A DNA stretch of 64,000 nucleotides from a virus. The notes beneath the pieces were generated by a model that saw nothing but the letters and a program-made list of their open reading frames with translations, was not told where the DNA came from and did not search any database. The stretch covers positions 1 to 64,000 of the IMG/VR virus record IMGVR_UViG_3300037493_000871; one strand, given 5' to 3'. This document shows, one piece after another, positions 16,275 through 26,200 of this stretch; the first letter of the stretch is position 1; every line of letters starts with the position of its first letter. A program made the position numbers and the translations under genes.

Positions 16275-17162
16275 ATGTCTCTCGGCTGGGGTGACGGCGC
16301 GTGGGGAAGTAATGGCTGGGGCGGTACTCTTGACGCTACTGGCGTTGCGGCTACCGGCGCAGTCTCTTCAGTCACGCCTGTCATTTCGATTGCGCTCACG
16401 GGCGTGGGCGGGGACGGCGCAGTAGGGACTGTTGAAGAGTCGATCCGCGTTCCCGAACTTGGCGATTCCGCGGTAGGGACGGTGGGGGTTGTTGGCCCGA
16501 TCATCTCTGTGGCTATAACAGGTGTTGGAGCCTCCGGCGCTGTAGGCTCTGTCGTCAAGAGTCAGTCCGTGGCGCTAACAAGTGCATGGGCCACAGGCGC
16601 AGTCAACTCCGTCATACACTCGGCCACGGTAGCTTTGGCAGGCGTGCCCAGCGCGGGCTTGGTCGGCACGGTCAGCCCGGATAAAAGCATTGGGCTCACA
16701 GGAGTTGGCGCAGACGGCGCAGTTGGCACCGTAACGCAATCCGCTACTGTTGAGCTGTTGGGTGTTTCCGGTATTGGCACCGCGGGGCAGGTCATTGTCC
16801 CGCTACTTCCTGTTATAGCCGCAGGCGACATTGGCTCGGTGGGGCCGGTTATTTCGATCGAACTGACTGGCGTAGGCGGTAGCGGCGAGCTAGGGGCTAT
16901 AGAAATGGCTCCGCGTAGTTTTGCACTGACAGGCGTCTTTGCGCAGGGTGCAGTGGGTGATGTGATCGCCGTATACTGGAAGCCAATACCGGACGACCAA
17001 AACCCTGATTGGCAAAATATCAATAATGCGCAGACTTCCGGTTGGGCATTAATAGGTGACACGCAGACTCCAAGCTGGCAAAATGTGAGTAATTCGCAAA
17101 CGCCCGCTTGGGGCGGTGTTGAAACAGTACAGACCCCCGAATGGGAAGACGTCGTAACTTGA
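16275..17162 (+). CDS. repeat-built virion protein
   Basis: 295 residues beginning SLGWGDGAWGSNGWGG, a Trp/Gly motif. About ten imperfect 20-26 residue repeats with the core ALTGVGADGAVGTV then run to about 235. The last 60 residues change to Trp repeats of the type TPSWQNVSNSQTPAW. Both parts look like stacked beta turns, so a fibre or surface protein is likely. It directly precedes the tail fibre gene. Confidence 0.7.
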   Translation: MSLGWGDGAWGSNGWGGTLDATGVAATGAVSSVTPVISIALTGVGGDGAVGTVEESIRVPELGDSAVGTVGVVGPIISVAITGVGASGAVGSVVKSQSVALTSAWATGAVNSVIHSATVALAGVPSAGLVGTVSPDKSIGLTGVGADGAVGTVTQSATVELLGVSGIGTAGQVIVPLLPVIAAGDIGSVGPVISIELTGVGGSGELGAIEMAPRSFALTGVFAQGAVGDVIAVYWKPIPDDQNPDWQNINNAQTSGWALIGDTQTPSWQNVSNSQTPAWGGVETVQTPEWEDVVT

Positions 17163-17172
17163 GGTTTACATA

Positions 17173-19755
17173 ATGACTACAGCATACTCACCACTCTTGG
17201 GCTTGGCCCTGCCGGTCACGGGCGAACTCAGCGGCACATGGGGCGATATCGTAAACAACTCGATTACGTCCCTGCTGGACTCCGCGGTGGCGGGCACTAC
17301 GACCCTGAGCACTGACTTAGACGTTACGTTGAGCACCACTACAGGCGCATCCAACACGGCGCGTGAGGCTATTCTGTTGTTCTCTGGCGCACGCACTGCA
17401 TTGCGCACCATCACTGCCCCGGCTCAGTCCAAGATTTACACCGTCATCAACGCAACCACTGGCGGGTTTGGCGTGAACGTTGTTGGCGCTGGCCCGACTA
17501 CCGGCGTGACCATTGCTGCGGGCGAATCCGCCGTCATTGCATGGAACGGCTCCGACTTCATCAAGATCAGCAACACTTCGGGCGCAGGCGTCTTTACGTC
17601 CCTCACCAACACCAGCTTGACCTCTGGCCGGGTGGTCTACAGCACCACCGGTGGCCTTGAGACTGATTCCGCAAACTTGGCTTTCACCGGCACCCAGTTG
17701 GTCATTGGCGGCGGTTCTGCGGTCACCAAGCTGACCGTTGCCGGAGCTTTAAGCTCAAGCGCTTCCGAGGCGGTGACCTACACAACATCGGGTAGCACCG
17801 CCACAGCCAATACAAGCCTGTTCATTACGTCCCCAGTGACGTTGGGTACAAACGTATCGTATGGTTCGCTGGTCAACCAAACAATTACTGGGACATCTTC
17901 GTCTGGGTACAACTCTACTGGCTATAGCACAGTTCAAAAATTGGGGGCGGTAACCGGCGCTTCGCCACAGGCTTATGGTTTTGGGGCCACTATATCTCGC
18001 GGGGATGCCTCAGATACTGCAACAGGGGCTACCCTGCGTGGTGGGTCTTTCTCGGTATTCACGGAGCCAACCTTAAATAGTGCGGCTACAGTTAACGTGC
18101 TAATGGGGCTTAACACGCAATCAACTGTGGACAGTCCCGGTTTAATTACACTCTTAGGGGGGGTAAACGCGCCTGTTTCTCTTAGTTCGCCCACTGCCAC
18201 AACCAATACAAATGCAACCTCCGTTACTGGGGTTTCAAGTTTTATCAATGTCGGAATTAACACAGGCACAGCAGGGCTAACACATACAGTTGGGACAATT
18301 TCCGGGGTCTCCTTGGGGGGGAATATCGGGTCGGGCACAGTCGCATCTACAACAAACGTAACCACCGTTTACCGTTTCAATTCTGGGGTATCAACTATTG
18401 GTAGTGCCACCGCCACTGCAACAGTGACAAACTGGTATGGGCTAAACATTGGGGCCATGACTTTAGGAGCCCTTGGCACAATCACAAACCGCTATGGCAT
18501 CTATGTGGCTGACACTGTTGCCAAGAACTACTTCGGTGGCTTTGTGGGCATCGGCAACACGGCTCCCGCATTTAACCTTGATGTGACCGGCACGGCCAAC
18601 ATTACAGGCGCTGTGACGCTTGCTGGAGGCACTGCCAATGGTGTCGCCTACCTGAACGGCTCCAAGGTGCTCACAACGGGCGCTACGCTGGTCACTGACG
18701 GCACAAACTTGCTGGTCAATACCGCAACTGCGGTTACCAAACTGACGGTCAACGGGGCTCTTAGCTCGGGTGCTTCTGAGGCTGTAACGTACACCACATC
18801 GGCAGGCACGGCCACCGCTAATACCAGCCAGTTCATTAACTCGCCCGTTACGTTGGGCACAAACATTTCAATTGGCTCGTTGGTCAACCAAGCGATTACT
18901 GGGACATCTTCGTCTGGGTACAACTCTACTGGCTATAGCGCAGTTCAGAACATCGGCGCTATTACAGGTACTGGGTCATTGACTTATGGTTTTAGCTCCA
19001 TTATTTCTCGTGGGAATGCCTCAGATACTACAACTAATGGACAAATTTATGGGTTTTTCTCACAACCTCAAACTTTATCAACATTGCCTAGTTCTGCCAC
19101 CACTAATTTGATTGCTGGGTATATTACGAGTCCAGCTATCAATGGCGGGGGATTAGTAAGCGGCATGAACGGTTTACGCGCAACAATGAATCAGGCCACA
19201 AACCCTGCGGCTAATACTTCATCGACAACTGTTTGTGTGGCTCAAGGAGGAATTAACTTTGCCATATCTACGGGAGTTGCTACAACGCACACTACAACAA
19301 CGGCAGCACACTATCTTGCCATTATGAATTTCGGAAGTGGAAGTTCCGGCAGCACGTCTACGGCAACGACCTATTTCCTTGTTGGAAATCTATCATCGCC
19401 TACCATTGGCAGCGCTACTGACACTGCAACAATCACGAATTGGTACGGGGTGAACTTGCTGGCTCCAACCGTAGGAGCCCTTGGCACAATCACGAACCGC
19501 TGGGGTATCTACTCATCTGACACAGTGGCTAAAAACTACTTCGGCGGCACTGTGGCCGTAGGAACAACAACGCCTTCTGCTTCGGCTATTTTGGACGCGC
19601 AAAGCACCACAAAAGGTGTGCGCATGCCCAACATGACCACCACCCAGAAGAACGCCATTGCAAGCCCCGCAGCGGGCCTGATGGTGTTTGATACCACCCT
19701 CGCAAAACTCTGCGTTTATTCTGGCGCTGCTTGGCAGACCATCACTTCAATCTAA
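17173..19755 (+). CDS. tail fibre protein
   Basis: 860 residues, Thr/Ser/Gly/Ala-rich beta repeats. The N-terminus MTTAYSPLLGLALPVTGELS with GTWGDIVNNSI resembles fibre virion-attachment segments. Residues about 185-270 and 520-605 are internal duplicates (KLTV-GALSS-ASEAVTYTTS). The C-terminus ILDAQSTTKGVRMPNMTTTQ followed by FDTTLAKLCVYSGAAW is the common terminal element of phage fibres. It probably binds the host receptor. Confidence 0.8.
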   Translation: MTTAYSPLLGLALPVTGELSGTWGDIVNNSITSLLDSAVAGTTTLSTDLDVTLSTTTGASNTAREAILLFSGARTALRTITAPAQSKIYTVINATTGGFGVNVVGAGPTTGVTIAAGESAVIAWNGSDFIKISNTSGAGVFTSLTNTSLTSGRVVYSTTGGLETDSANLAFTGTQLVIGGGSAVTKLTVAGALSSSASEAVTYTTSGSTATANTSLFITSPVTLGTNVSYGSLVNQTITGTSSSGYNSTGYSTVQKLGAVTGASPQAYGFGATISRGDASDTATGATLRGGSFSVFTEPTLNSAATVNVLMGLNTQSTVDSPGLITLLGGVNAPVSLSSPTATTNTNATSVTGVSSFINVGINTGTAGLTHTVGTISGVSLGGNIGSGTVASTTNVTTVYRFNSGVSTIGSATATATVTNWYGLNIGAMTLGALGTITNRYGIYVADTVAKNYFGGFVGIGNTAPAFNLDVTGTANITGAVTLAGGTANGVAYLNGSKVLTTGATLVTDGTNLLVNTATAVTKLTVNGALSSGASEAVTYTTSAGTATANTSQFINSPVTLGTNISIGSLVNQAITGTSSSGYNSTGYSAVQNIGAITGTGSLTYGFSSIISRGNASDTTTNGQIYGFFSQPQTLSTLPSSATTNLIAGYITSPAINGGGLVSGMNGLRATMNQATNPAANTSSTTVCVAQGGINFAISTGVATTHTTTTAAHYLAIMNFGSGSSGSTSTATTYFLVGNLSSPTIGSATDTATITNWYGVNLLAPTVGALGTITNRWGIYSSDTVAKNYFGGTVAVGTTTPSASAILDAQSTTKGVRMPNMTTTQKNAIASPAAGLMVFDTTLAKLCVYSGAAWQTITSI
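17884..17928 (+). repeat. 45-bp direct repeat in fibre gene, copy 1
   Basis: This segment is identical at 18895-18939, offset 1011 bp (337 codons, in frame). It encodes ITGTSSSGYNSTGYS in both places. The surrounding code has diverged more, so conversion or selection has kept this block. Confidence 0.85.
18895..18939 (+). repeat. 45-bp direct repeat in fibre gene, copy 2
   Basis: Second copy of the repeat at 17884-17928. Confidence 0.85.
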
Positions 19756-19763
19756 GGACACCC

Positions 19764-20150
19764 ATGACTACTTACACTTGGAAAATCAACCAACTCGAAT
19801 GCACCCCAGCCGTGGGTGACAAGACAAACGTGGTCGCTTGCGTCCACTGGACTTGCGAGGGCACTGACGGCGTTGTGACCGGCCACCACCATGGCGTTAC
19901 AGGCTTCATGTACAAGGAAGGCGGCAGCTTCACGCCGTTTGCCAGCCTGACCCAAGATCAGGTGTTGCAGTGGGTGTTTGGCGCTCTGGAAAAAGAAGCC
20001 GACGACGCTTTTGAATCCTTGGACGAAGAAGAGAAAAAGAGCCAGACCCGCATGGGCGGCGTGGAGCGCGTGCAGGGCTTTGTTGCCGATCACATTCGCC
20101 ACATTGCGCGTCCGGTTAAATCGGCTGTGCAGTCGCCTTGGGTGGCATAA
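19764..20150 (+). CDS. DUF7936-like small protein after tail fibre
   Basis: 128 residues starting MTTYTWKINQLECTPA with a VHWTCEGTDG word near 34-43. This matches my recollection of the DUF7936 group that follows fibre genes in many phages; a fibre-assembly or tip role is a guess. The C-terminal half is helical and charged. The ATG at 19764 has AAGGA 6-7 bases upstream; an in-frame upstream start overlaps the fibre end and is rejected. Confidence 0.65.
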   Translation: MTTYTWKINQLECTPAVGDKTNVVACVHWTCEGTDGVVTGHHHGVTGFMYKEGGSFTPFASLTQDQVLQWVFGALEKEADDAFESLDEEEKKSQTRMGGVERVQGFVADHIRHIARPVKSAVQSPWVA

Positions 20151-20202
20151 TCGCCCCGGGGTTACACGGCTTCCCCATTTAAGCCGCTGCTGGAGTTGAT
20201 AC

Positions 20203-20385
20203 ATGAACGAAGAACTGAACACGCCTATCGAATTGAAACTGCCTTTGGGCGCTGTCAATATCGTGCTGGCTGCGTTGGCTAAAGCCCCTTATGAGCAAGT
20301 TGCTGATTTGGTGCAAACCATCCGTGAACAGGCAATCCCGCAAGTCCCTAAGCCTGCCGCCGCGCCGGCTGCAGCCGAAGACTAA
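20203..20385 (+). CDS. small acidic protein
   Basis: 60 residues: a helix with LPLGAVNIVLAALAKAPYEQ, then a Pro/Ala tail. Such short proteins often precede holins in podovirus lysis regions; function unknown. A terminator follows 5 bases after the stop. Confidence 0.62.
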   Translation: MNEELNTPIELKLPLGAVNIVLAALAKAPYEQVADLVQTIREQAIPQVPKPAAAPAAAED

Positions 20386-20389
20386 ATTA

Positions 20390-20409
20390 ACGGCCTTCGG
20401 GCCGTTTTT
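20390..20409 (+). terminator. rho-independent terminator before lysis genes
   Basis: ACGGCC-TTCG-GGCCGT stem followed by TTTT. Confidence 0.9.
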
Positions 20410-20424
20410 CACATAGGAGTTCCC

Positions 20425-20592
20425 ATGAAAACTTATCTGCTTGAACGCGCAAAAGAGCCCTCTACTTGGCGTGGGGCTGTGCTGCTGTTGACCGCTATCG
20501 GGGTTCCAATTGCGCCCGCAATGGTTGAGTCCATCGTCTCCGTTGGCCTGTCTTTGGCCGGCCTGATTGGTATCTTCGCTGCCGACAAATGA
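20425..20592 (+). CDS. probable holin
   Basis: 55 residues. AGGAG lies 6 bases before the ATG. The protein is MKTYLLERAKEPSTWRG, then two hydrophobic segments (about 18-33 and 36-52) separated by a short polar turn, ending AADK. It overlaps the muramidase start (ATGA). Small two-segment holins starting with a KEPSTWRG-like amphipathic part are widespread next to muramidases. It would open the inner membrane at lysis. Confidence 0.78.
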   Translation: MKTYLLERAKEPSTWRGAVLLLTAIGVPIAPAMVESIVSVGLSLAGLIGIFAADK

Positions 20593-21101
20593 GACAGAAC
20601 TTTGCCCAAGCCCTGCAAGCCGTCCTGAAACACGAAGGCGGGTTTGTCAACAACCCCAAAGACCCGGGCGGCATGACCAATCTTGGTTGCACCAAAGCCG
20701 TTTGGGAAGAGCACTGCGGCCACCCGGTCGAAGAGAAAGCCATGCGGGCGTTGACACCTGCTGATGTTGCGCCGCTGTACAAGCGCAAGTACTGGGATAA
20801 GGTCCAAGGCGACGAGCTGCCAAATGGCGTGGACTATGTTGTTTTTGATTGCGCTATCAATAGCGGCCCCGGGCGTGCGGCGAAGATGCTGCAAGCTTGC
20901 GTTGGAGTTGAACCTGATGGCGGCATCGGGCCAAAAACGCTTGCGGCAGTAAGGGCTGCGGACCCCCAGCAGCTCGTAAAAGACTATGCGAAACGTCGGT
21001 TATCCTTTATGATGGACTTACCTACTTGGGGTACGTTTGGCAAGGGCTGGACTCGCCGGGTAAACGAAGTAGAGGCAGTCGGCCTCACCATGACAAAGTG
21101 A
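20589..21101 (+). CDS. endolysin, N-acetylmuramidase (GH108 type)
   Basis: 170 residues, the normal length. The N-terminal KHEGGFVNNPKDPGGMTNLG (14-33) is the hallmark of the GH108/ZliS muramidases, with catalytic Glu16. A C-terminal peptidoglycan-binding helical part contains DCAINSGPGRAAKMLQ and GVEPDGGIGPKT. No signal peptide, so a holin is needed for release, in line with the overlapping 20425 gene. Confidence 0.92.
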   Translation: MRQNFAQALQAVLKHEGGFVNNPKDPGGMTNLGCTKAVWEEHCGHPVEEKAMRALTPADVAPLYKRKYWDKVQGDELPNGVDYVVFDCAINSGPGRAAKMLQACVGVEPDGGIGPKTLAAVRAADPQQLVKDYAKRRLSFMMDLPTWGTFGKGWTRRVNEVEAVGLTMTK

Positions 21102-21109
21102 GGTAGCCA

Positions 21110-23011
21110 GTGCTCAAGAAAATTTTGTTCAGACCCGGCGTTAACCGGGAGAACACCCGATATGCTTCTGAAGCTCTGGGTTCTGTGCAGGGCGCTGCGC
21201 AGTCAGTTGGCGGTTGGTACGAATCAAACAATGTGCGTTTTCGCCAAGGCACGCCCGAGAAACTCGGTGGCTGGGTCCGGCTGTCTTCTTCGTTTTTTCT
21301 TGGCGTGTGCCGCACATTGTGGAACTGGATAACCCTTACAGGGCAAAACCTGTTGGGGGTAGGCACAAATTTGAAGTTCTATATTGAGAACGGCGGGGCC
21401 TACATCGACATCACTCCGATTCGTGCAACAATAACGCTGGGTACCGACCCCTTTAGCACCGTATCAGGGTCCACTACGGTTACCGTAACCGACGCCACGG
21501 GCGGTTGGGTTAGCGGCGATTTTGTCACGTTCAGCGGCGCTACCGCCGTGGGCGGGTTGGTGATAGTTGGGGAGTATCAGCTCTCCATCATTGGCACAAG
21601 CGTCACGCAATACACAATTCAAGCGGACAGCGCCGCATCCTCGACAGCTACGGGCGGCGGGGCTGCCGTCGAAGCGCAATACCAAGTTAACGTAGGGCCG
21701 GCGTTCGCGGTTCCGGTGGTCGGCTGGGGCGCGGGCGCTTGGGGCTCGGGCGAGTGGGGTATTGGCACAACTACAACGTACCCTATGCGGTTGTGGAACC
21801 AAGATAACTTTGGCCAAAACCTTATCTTCGGCCCTCGCGGGGGCCCGATGTACTACTGGGAAGCCGTGACCCCGATCAACACTCGCGGGGTGTTGATCTC
21901 TAGTTTGATGGGGGCCGACGCTGATGTGCCGTTGGTGCAGAACTACTTGCTGATATCGGATACCTCGCGGTTCGTGTTCGCCTTTGGGTGCAACGATTAC
22001 TCCGATACCGTCCAGAACCCCATGCTAATTCGGTGGTCGGACCAAGAGTCGGTCATTACGTGGACCCCAGCGCCCACAAACCAAGCGGGTAGTTTGCTGC
22101 TCTCTCACGGCTCTCAGATCATTACGGCACTGCAAGGCCGCCAAGAAATTTTGGTGTGGACAGATTCGACCCTTTACTCCCTGCAGTATTCAGGCCCGCC
22201 AGCCGTTTGGGGGTCTCAGTTGGTGGGGGACAACATTTCCATTGTGGGCCAGAACGCTATGGCTCTAGCTTCGGGCGTTGTATATTGGATGGGCGTGGAT
22301 AAGTTTTACAAATACGACGGCACCGTAAAAACGTTGCGTTGCGATTTGCGCCAGTATGTGTACAGCGACATTAACCTGTTGCAGAAGGCCCAGTTCTTTG
22401 CGAGCACCAATGAAGGATTCAACGAAATCTGGTTCTTTTATTGCAGTGCCGACTCAGTTCTGATCGACAAGTACGTGGTGTACAACTACGCGGAAGATAT
22501 CTGGTACTACGGCCTCATGGGGCGCACGGCATGGTTGGACTCTGGCCTGCGGGATACCCCGATTGCAGCTACTTACGCAAACAACCTTGTCAACCATGAA
22601 AGCGGGGTCGATGACAATACGCTGGCTACCCCGCAGCCAATCACGGCGCTAATTGCGTCGTCGGAGTTTGATATCGACGATGGCCACAACTATGGGTTTG
22701 TTCGGCGTATCCTGCCTGACTTGACCTTCCGTGGGTCTGCCAACAACATCACTCCGCAAGTGACGATGACCTTGATCCCCTTGGCGAGCTCTGGCTCTGG
22801 GTACACGACTCCGGCTTCCGAGGGCGGAACTAACATTGCAACTGTTCAGCGTATTACGACTGCGCCTGTGGAAGAGTTTACGGGGCAAGTTTTTATTCGT
22901 GTGCGGGGCCGGCAGATGGTGTTTCGCATAGACTCAAACCAGCTCGGTTGCGCTTTTCAAATCGGGGCTCCGCGAATTGATTTGCAGCCGGATGGCCGCC
23001 GGGGGAGGTAA
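21110..23011 (+). CDS. tail nozzle-like protein (tail tubular protein B / gp10 class)
   Basis: 633 residues starting MLKKILFRPGVNRENTRY, with NNVRFRQGTPEKLGGW at about 40-55. The middle has repeated blade-like beta units and ILVWTDSTLYSLQYSGPP, resembling the beta-propeller of P22 gp10 and T7 gp12, the tube below the adaptor ring. A GWGAGAWGSGEWG segment at about 205 echoes the Trp/Gly motif of the 16275 protein. Role inferred. Confidence 0.65.
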   Translation: MLKKILFRPGVNRENTRYASEALGSVQGAAQSVGGWYESNNVRFRQGTPEKLGGWVRLSSSFFLGVCRTLWNWITLTGQNLLGVGTNLKFYIENGGAYIDITPIRATITLGTDPFSTVSGSTTVTVTDATGGWVSGDFVTFSGATAVGGLVIVGEYQLSIIGTSVTQYTIQADSAASSTATGGGAAVEAQYQVNVGPAFAVPVVGWGAGAWGSGEWGIGTTTTYPMRLWNQDNFGQNLIFGPRGGPMYYWEAVTPINTRGVLISSLMGADADVPLVQNYLLISDTSRFVFAFGCNDYSDTVQNPMLIRWSDQESVITWTPAPTNQAGSLLLSHGSQIITALQGRQEILVWTDSTLYSLQYSGPPAVWGSQLVGDNISIVGQNAMALASGVVYWMGVDKFYKYDGTVKTLRCDLRQYVYSDINLLQKAQFFASTNEGFNEIWFFYCSADSVLIDKYVVYNYAEDIWYYGLMGRTAWLDSGLRDTPIAATYANNLVNHESGVDDNTLATPQPITALIASSEFDIDDGHNYGFVRRILPDLTFRGSANNITPQVTMTLIPLASSGSGYTTPASEGGTNIATVQRITTAPVEEFTGQVFIRVRGRQMVFRIDSNQLGCAFQIGAPRIDLQPDGRRGR

Positions 23012-23012
23012 C

Positions 23013-23273
23013 ATGACAATTACAGCCAAGGTGAACGTAGCCCCACCAAATCTTCCGCTTGCGCCCCTGCAGTATGACCGCGAGTATTTTGACCAACTTA
23101 CCAAGATTTTGCGGTTGTACTTTAACCGCATCAGCGTTCCGCAGGACTACGCTATGAGAACCTTTAGCGTGGACGTAGAGCGCATGCCCACCGAAGCCGA
23201 CGTGGCTAACCTGCGTGTTGGCGATGTGTACAGAGATACCACTGCGGACAACGCACTGAAAGTGAAGGTTTGA
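23013..23273 (+). CDS. small protein before internal virion genes
   Basis: 86 residues with a helical middle (DREYFDQLTKILRLYFNRIS) and a charged C-terminal half. GGGAGG lies 5 bases upstream. Two bases separate it from the 1584-residue gene. Not recognised, perhaps a tail-tip accessory. Confidence 0.65.
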   Translation: MTITAKVNVAPPNLPLAPLQYDREYFDQLTKILRLYFNRISVPQDYAMRTFSVDVERMPTEADVANLRVGDVYRDTTADNALKVKV

Positions 23274-23274
23274 A

Positions 23275-26200
23275 ATGGCAACCTCTTTTGTTGATTCCTT
23301 AAAAAGTGCGGCGCAAGCGGCTCAAGAAAGATTGCAAGCCAGAAACGATGCTGTAACCATATTAGCCAACAACATCGTTGCTCAAAACACGATGGACAAG
23401 TGGTCCACCGGCTCTGGATTGAGCAAGGAAGCCGCCGCCCGAATGATGGCGGAGAAGATGTATGACCAAGCCGGCATCACGCGCTTGGAAGACTTTGGCA
23501 AAGTTCCGGTCAAAGAGACGTTGGACGTCGCCAACCAAAACGGCGTTTCCGGCTACTGGACTCAGCAAGGCCAACAGGTCGAAATGGGCGATGGGTTTGG
23601 CACTGTTTATTCTGACGTATTTGTCCCCCTAACTCCAGCCGAACAATCGCAAGTCAAAGACGGCAAGCTGGTGCGTGACACCGGCCAGACCACCTACGGC
23701 AACAAGGTAACCGGCCAAACCATTCCAATGGAGTACGACCGCGCAAAACCCAATGACTGGGGCGGTACGTTTGCTGGTGATAGTAGCTCAGGCTTTGGTG
23801 TGCAGTTCAATGAACTTGGCATGCCCATGTTCTATACGCACTACGACGTGGACAACGGCCCGTGGGGAGCTATCCTTTCTATTGCTTCGTTGGTTCCGGG
23901 CCCGCAACAGCCGTTTTTGATGGCTGCAAATGCTGCGCTGCAGTACGAACAGGGCAACACCACCGGGGCTTTACTGAGCGCTCTTGGAGCGGCTGCCGGG
24001 TTTGGCAGTCAGGCTTTGAATACAGCCGCGCAAGCGGATGCTGCGGCAACCGCCGCACAACTTGGAATGACCGCCGAGCAAGCGCAGGCCATGGGCCTTG
24101 TGGCATCTTCTTCGTCCACGATGTCCGCCGCACAGTTTCTGTCTACCGTGCAAACAGCCCAGCAGGGGGTTGCAGTGCTCAACGCACTGAACAGCAAAAA
24201 CTTTGCGGGTTTGATTGGGTCCTTGACAAACCTTGCGCCCCAACTTGGGGTCACAATCCCCGAGGATTTAGTGAAGCCGATTCAAGTTGCTGCTATTGGC
24301 GCGGCGGCCAGTCGGGGGGACTGGGCTGCTATGGCGAACGCCGCAGGAACGCTCACAAAAAGCTCTGACTTGGCGCTCGCCAGCAAGGGCATCAGTTTGG
24401 TAAATGCGGTTAAATCCGGCAATCCCGCCGCCATGATGGCCGCTGCTGTAGGCTTTGGGAAGCAAGCCGGGCTAGATAGCTCCGTTGCTAAAGCCACCCT
24501 TAAAAGTGCCGGCGTTGCCGCAAACGATGCGCAAGTTGCGGCCATTACAAATGCCGCGGACCCTACGAAAGCCGTGCAGTCCGTCATTGATGAAAACGAA
24601 GTTCTCAAGAAGTTATACAAAGAAGAGACCGGCTCAGAAATTTCATTTGACACGTTAACGGCTGCAGTAAATACGACAGACCCAACCAAAGCCGTTGATG
24701 CTTTAACCGCTACAAAGGACGAAGCCGCTGCAGAGTTCAAGTCTGTGTTTGGCCGTGAAGGTACGGCTGCGGAAATTGCAAAGTATGTGGGGCAGCCTGA
24801 AGATACATCGTTTGCGGCGATCCAAGGGGATAATACAGCTATTGACAGCGGGTTCAAAGACTCGCAAGACATGCAAGCCGCTACAACGGCGGGTTTTACC
24901 GATGCAAAAGATTGGACGCAATATCAAGGGTTGTCCGCGGGCGCAAAACAAAACTACGCGGACCTTGTACAGATGGGCACTGATACCGGGAACGCCATGG
25001 CCATGGCGGGCGCGTTTGATACCAATTACTCCCAGTGGTCTGAGGGGGACCAGTACGCGGCGCTGTCTAAATCCAATGATGCGGCGATGACCGCTTTAAA
25101 ACCCGGCACCGCCGGGTTTACGAAAAAATTCAATGCTATTCTTGAAAACGAAATTGCATTGGGTAGCAAGGGGTACATGCAGCCCATTGGGAACGGCACG
25201 TATTTGAATGCCGACATATTGTGGTCAAAAGACGCTAAAGGAAATTGGAAGAGCCAAGTGCTAACCCCTGCGCAAGTTGGGGAGTACACCACCAATGCAA
25301 TTTTGAACAGCGTCGCAACGCCTACTACGCCGGATACTTCTGCTCCTCCCGCAGAACCTAACTTCCTTGAAAAGTACGGCGCGATATTTGGTATGGGTAC
25401 TTCAGACCCTACGGCCCAAAAAGCTGCTATGTTTGGCGGCGGGGCTTCCTTCAACAATGGCACTTCGGACGGGTTCTCACTTTTTGCTACCGATGGCGAA
25501 AAGAAAGAAACCATTGTTTGGTACGAAACCAAACTTGCCGATTTACAAAAAGACCCAACCGTGCCTGCAGCCGACGTGGCCAAAGCCAAAGATATCTTGA
25601 AGACCATGGAAGATACGCCCGTGGTTCCGCCGGAGAAAGCCGTGGAAGTCGCTAAGACGGTCGTAGCAGAAGATACGAAAACGGTAGAAACTGCCAAGAC
25701 AGTCGCGGACAAATCCGCCGCGGCGGCAATAGAAGCGGCTCAGGACCCCAAATCGTCGCCTACGCAAATAGCTGATGCGCAAGTACAAGCCATCATTGAC
25801 GCTCAAGCTTACCAAACTGCGCAGGATAAGGCCCAAAAATCTACTGCCAATGTGCAAGTAGCTACCAACGCCGCTGCCGCCGCACAAGCTGCTGCGGACG
25901 CTAAGGCCGCTGCCGACGCTAAGGCCGCTGCCGACGCTAAGACTGCTGCGGATGCTAAAGCCGCCGCTAACGTTAAGGCCGCTGCTGACGCTAAGGCTGC
26001 TGCCGACGCACAAGCCGCTAAGGCTGCTGCTGACGCCAAGACTGCTGCCGCCGCACAAGCCGCTGCCGCTAAGGCCGCTACGGATGCCAAGACTGCCGCT
26101 GACGCTAAGGCCGCTGCCGACGCTAAGACTGCTGCTGATGCACAAGCCGCTAAGGCCGCTGCCGACGCTAAGACTGCTGCTGATGCACAAGCTGCTGCTA

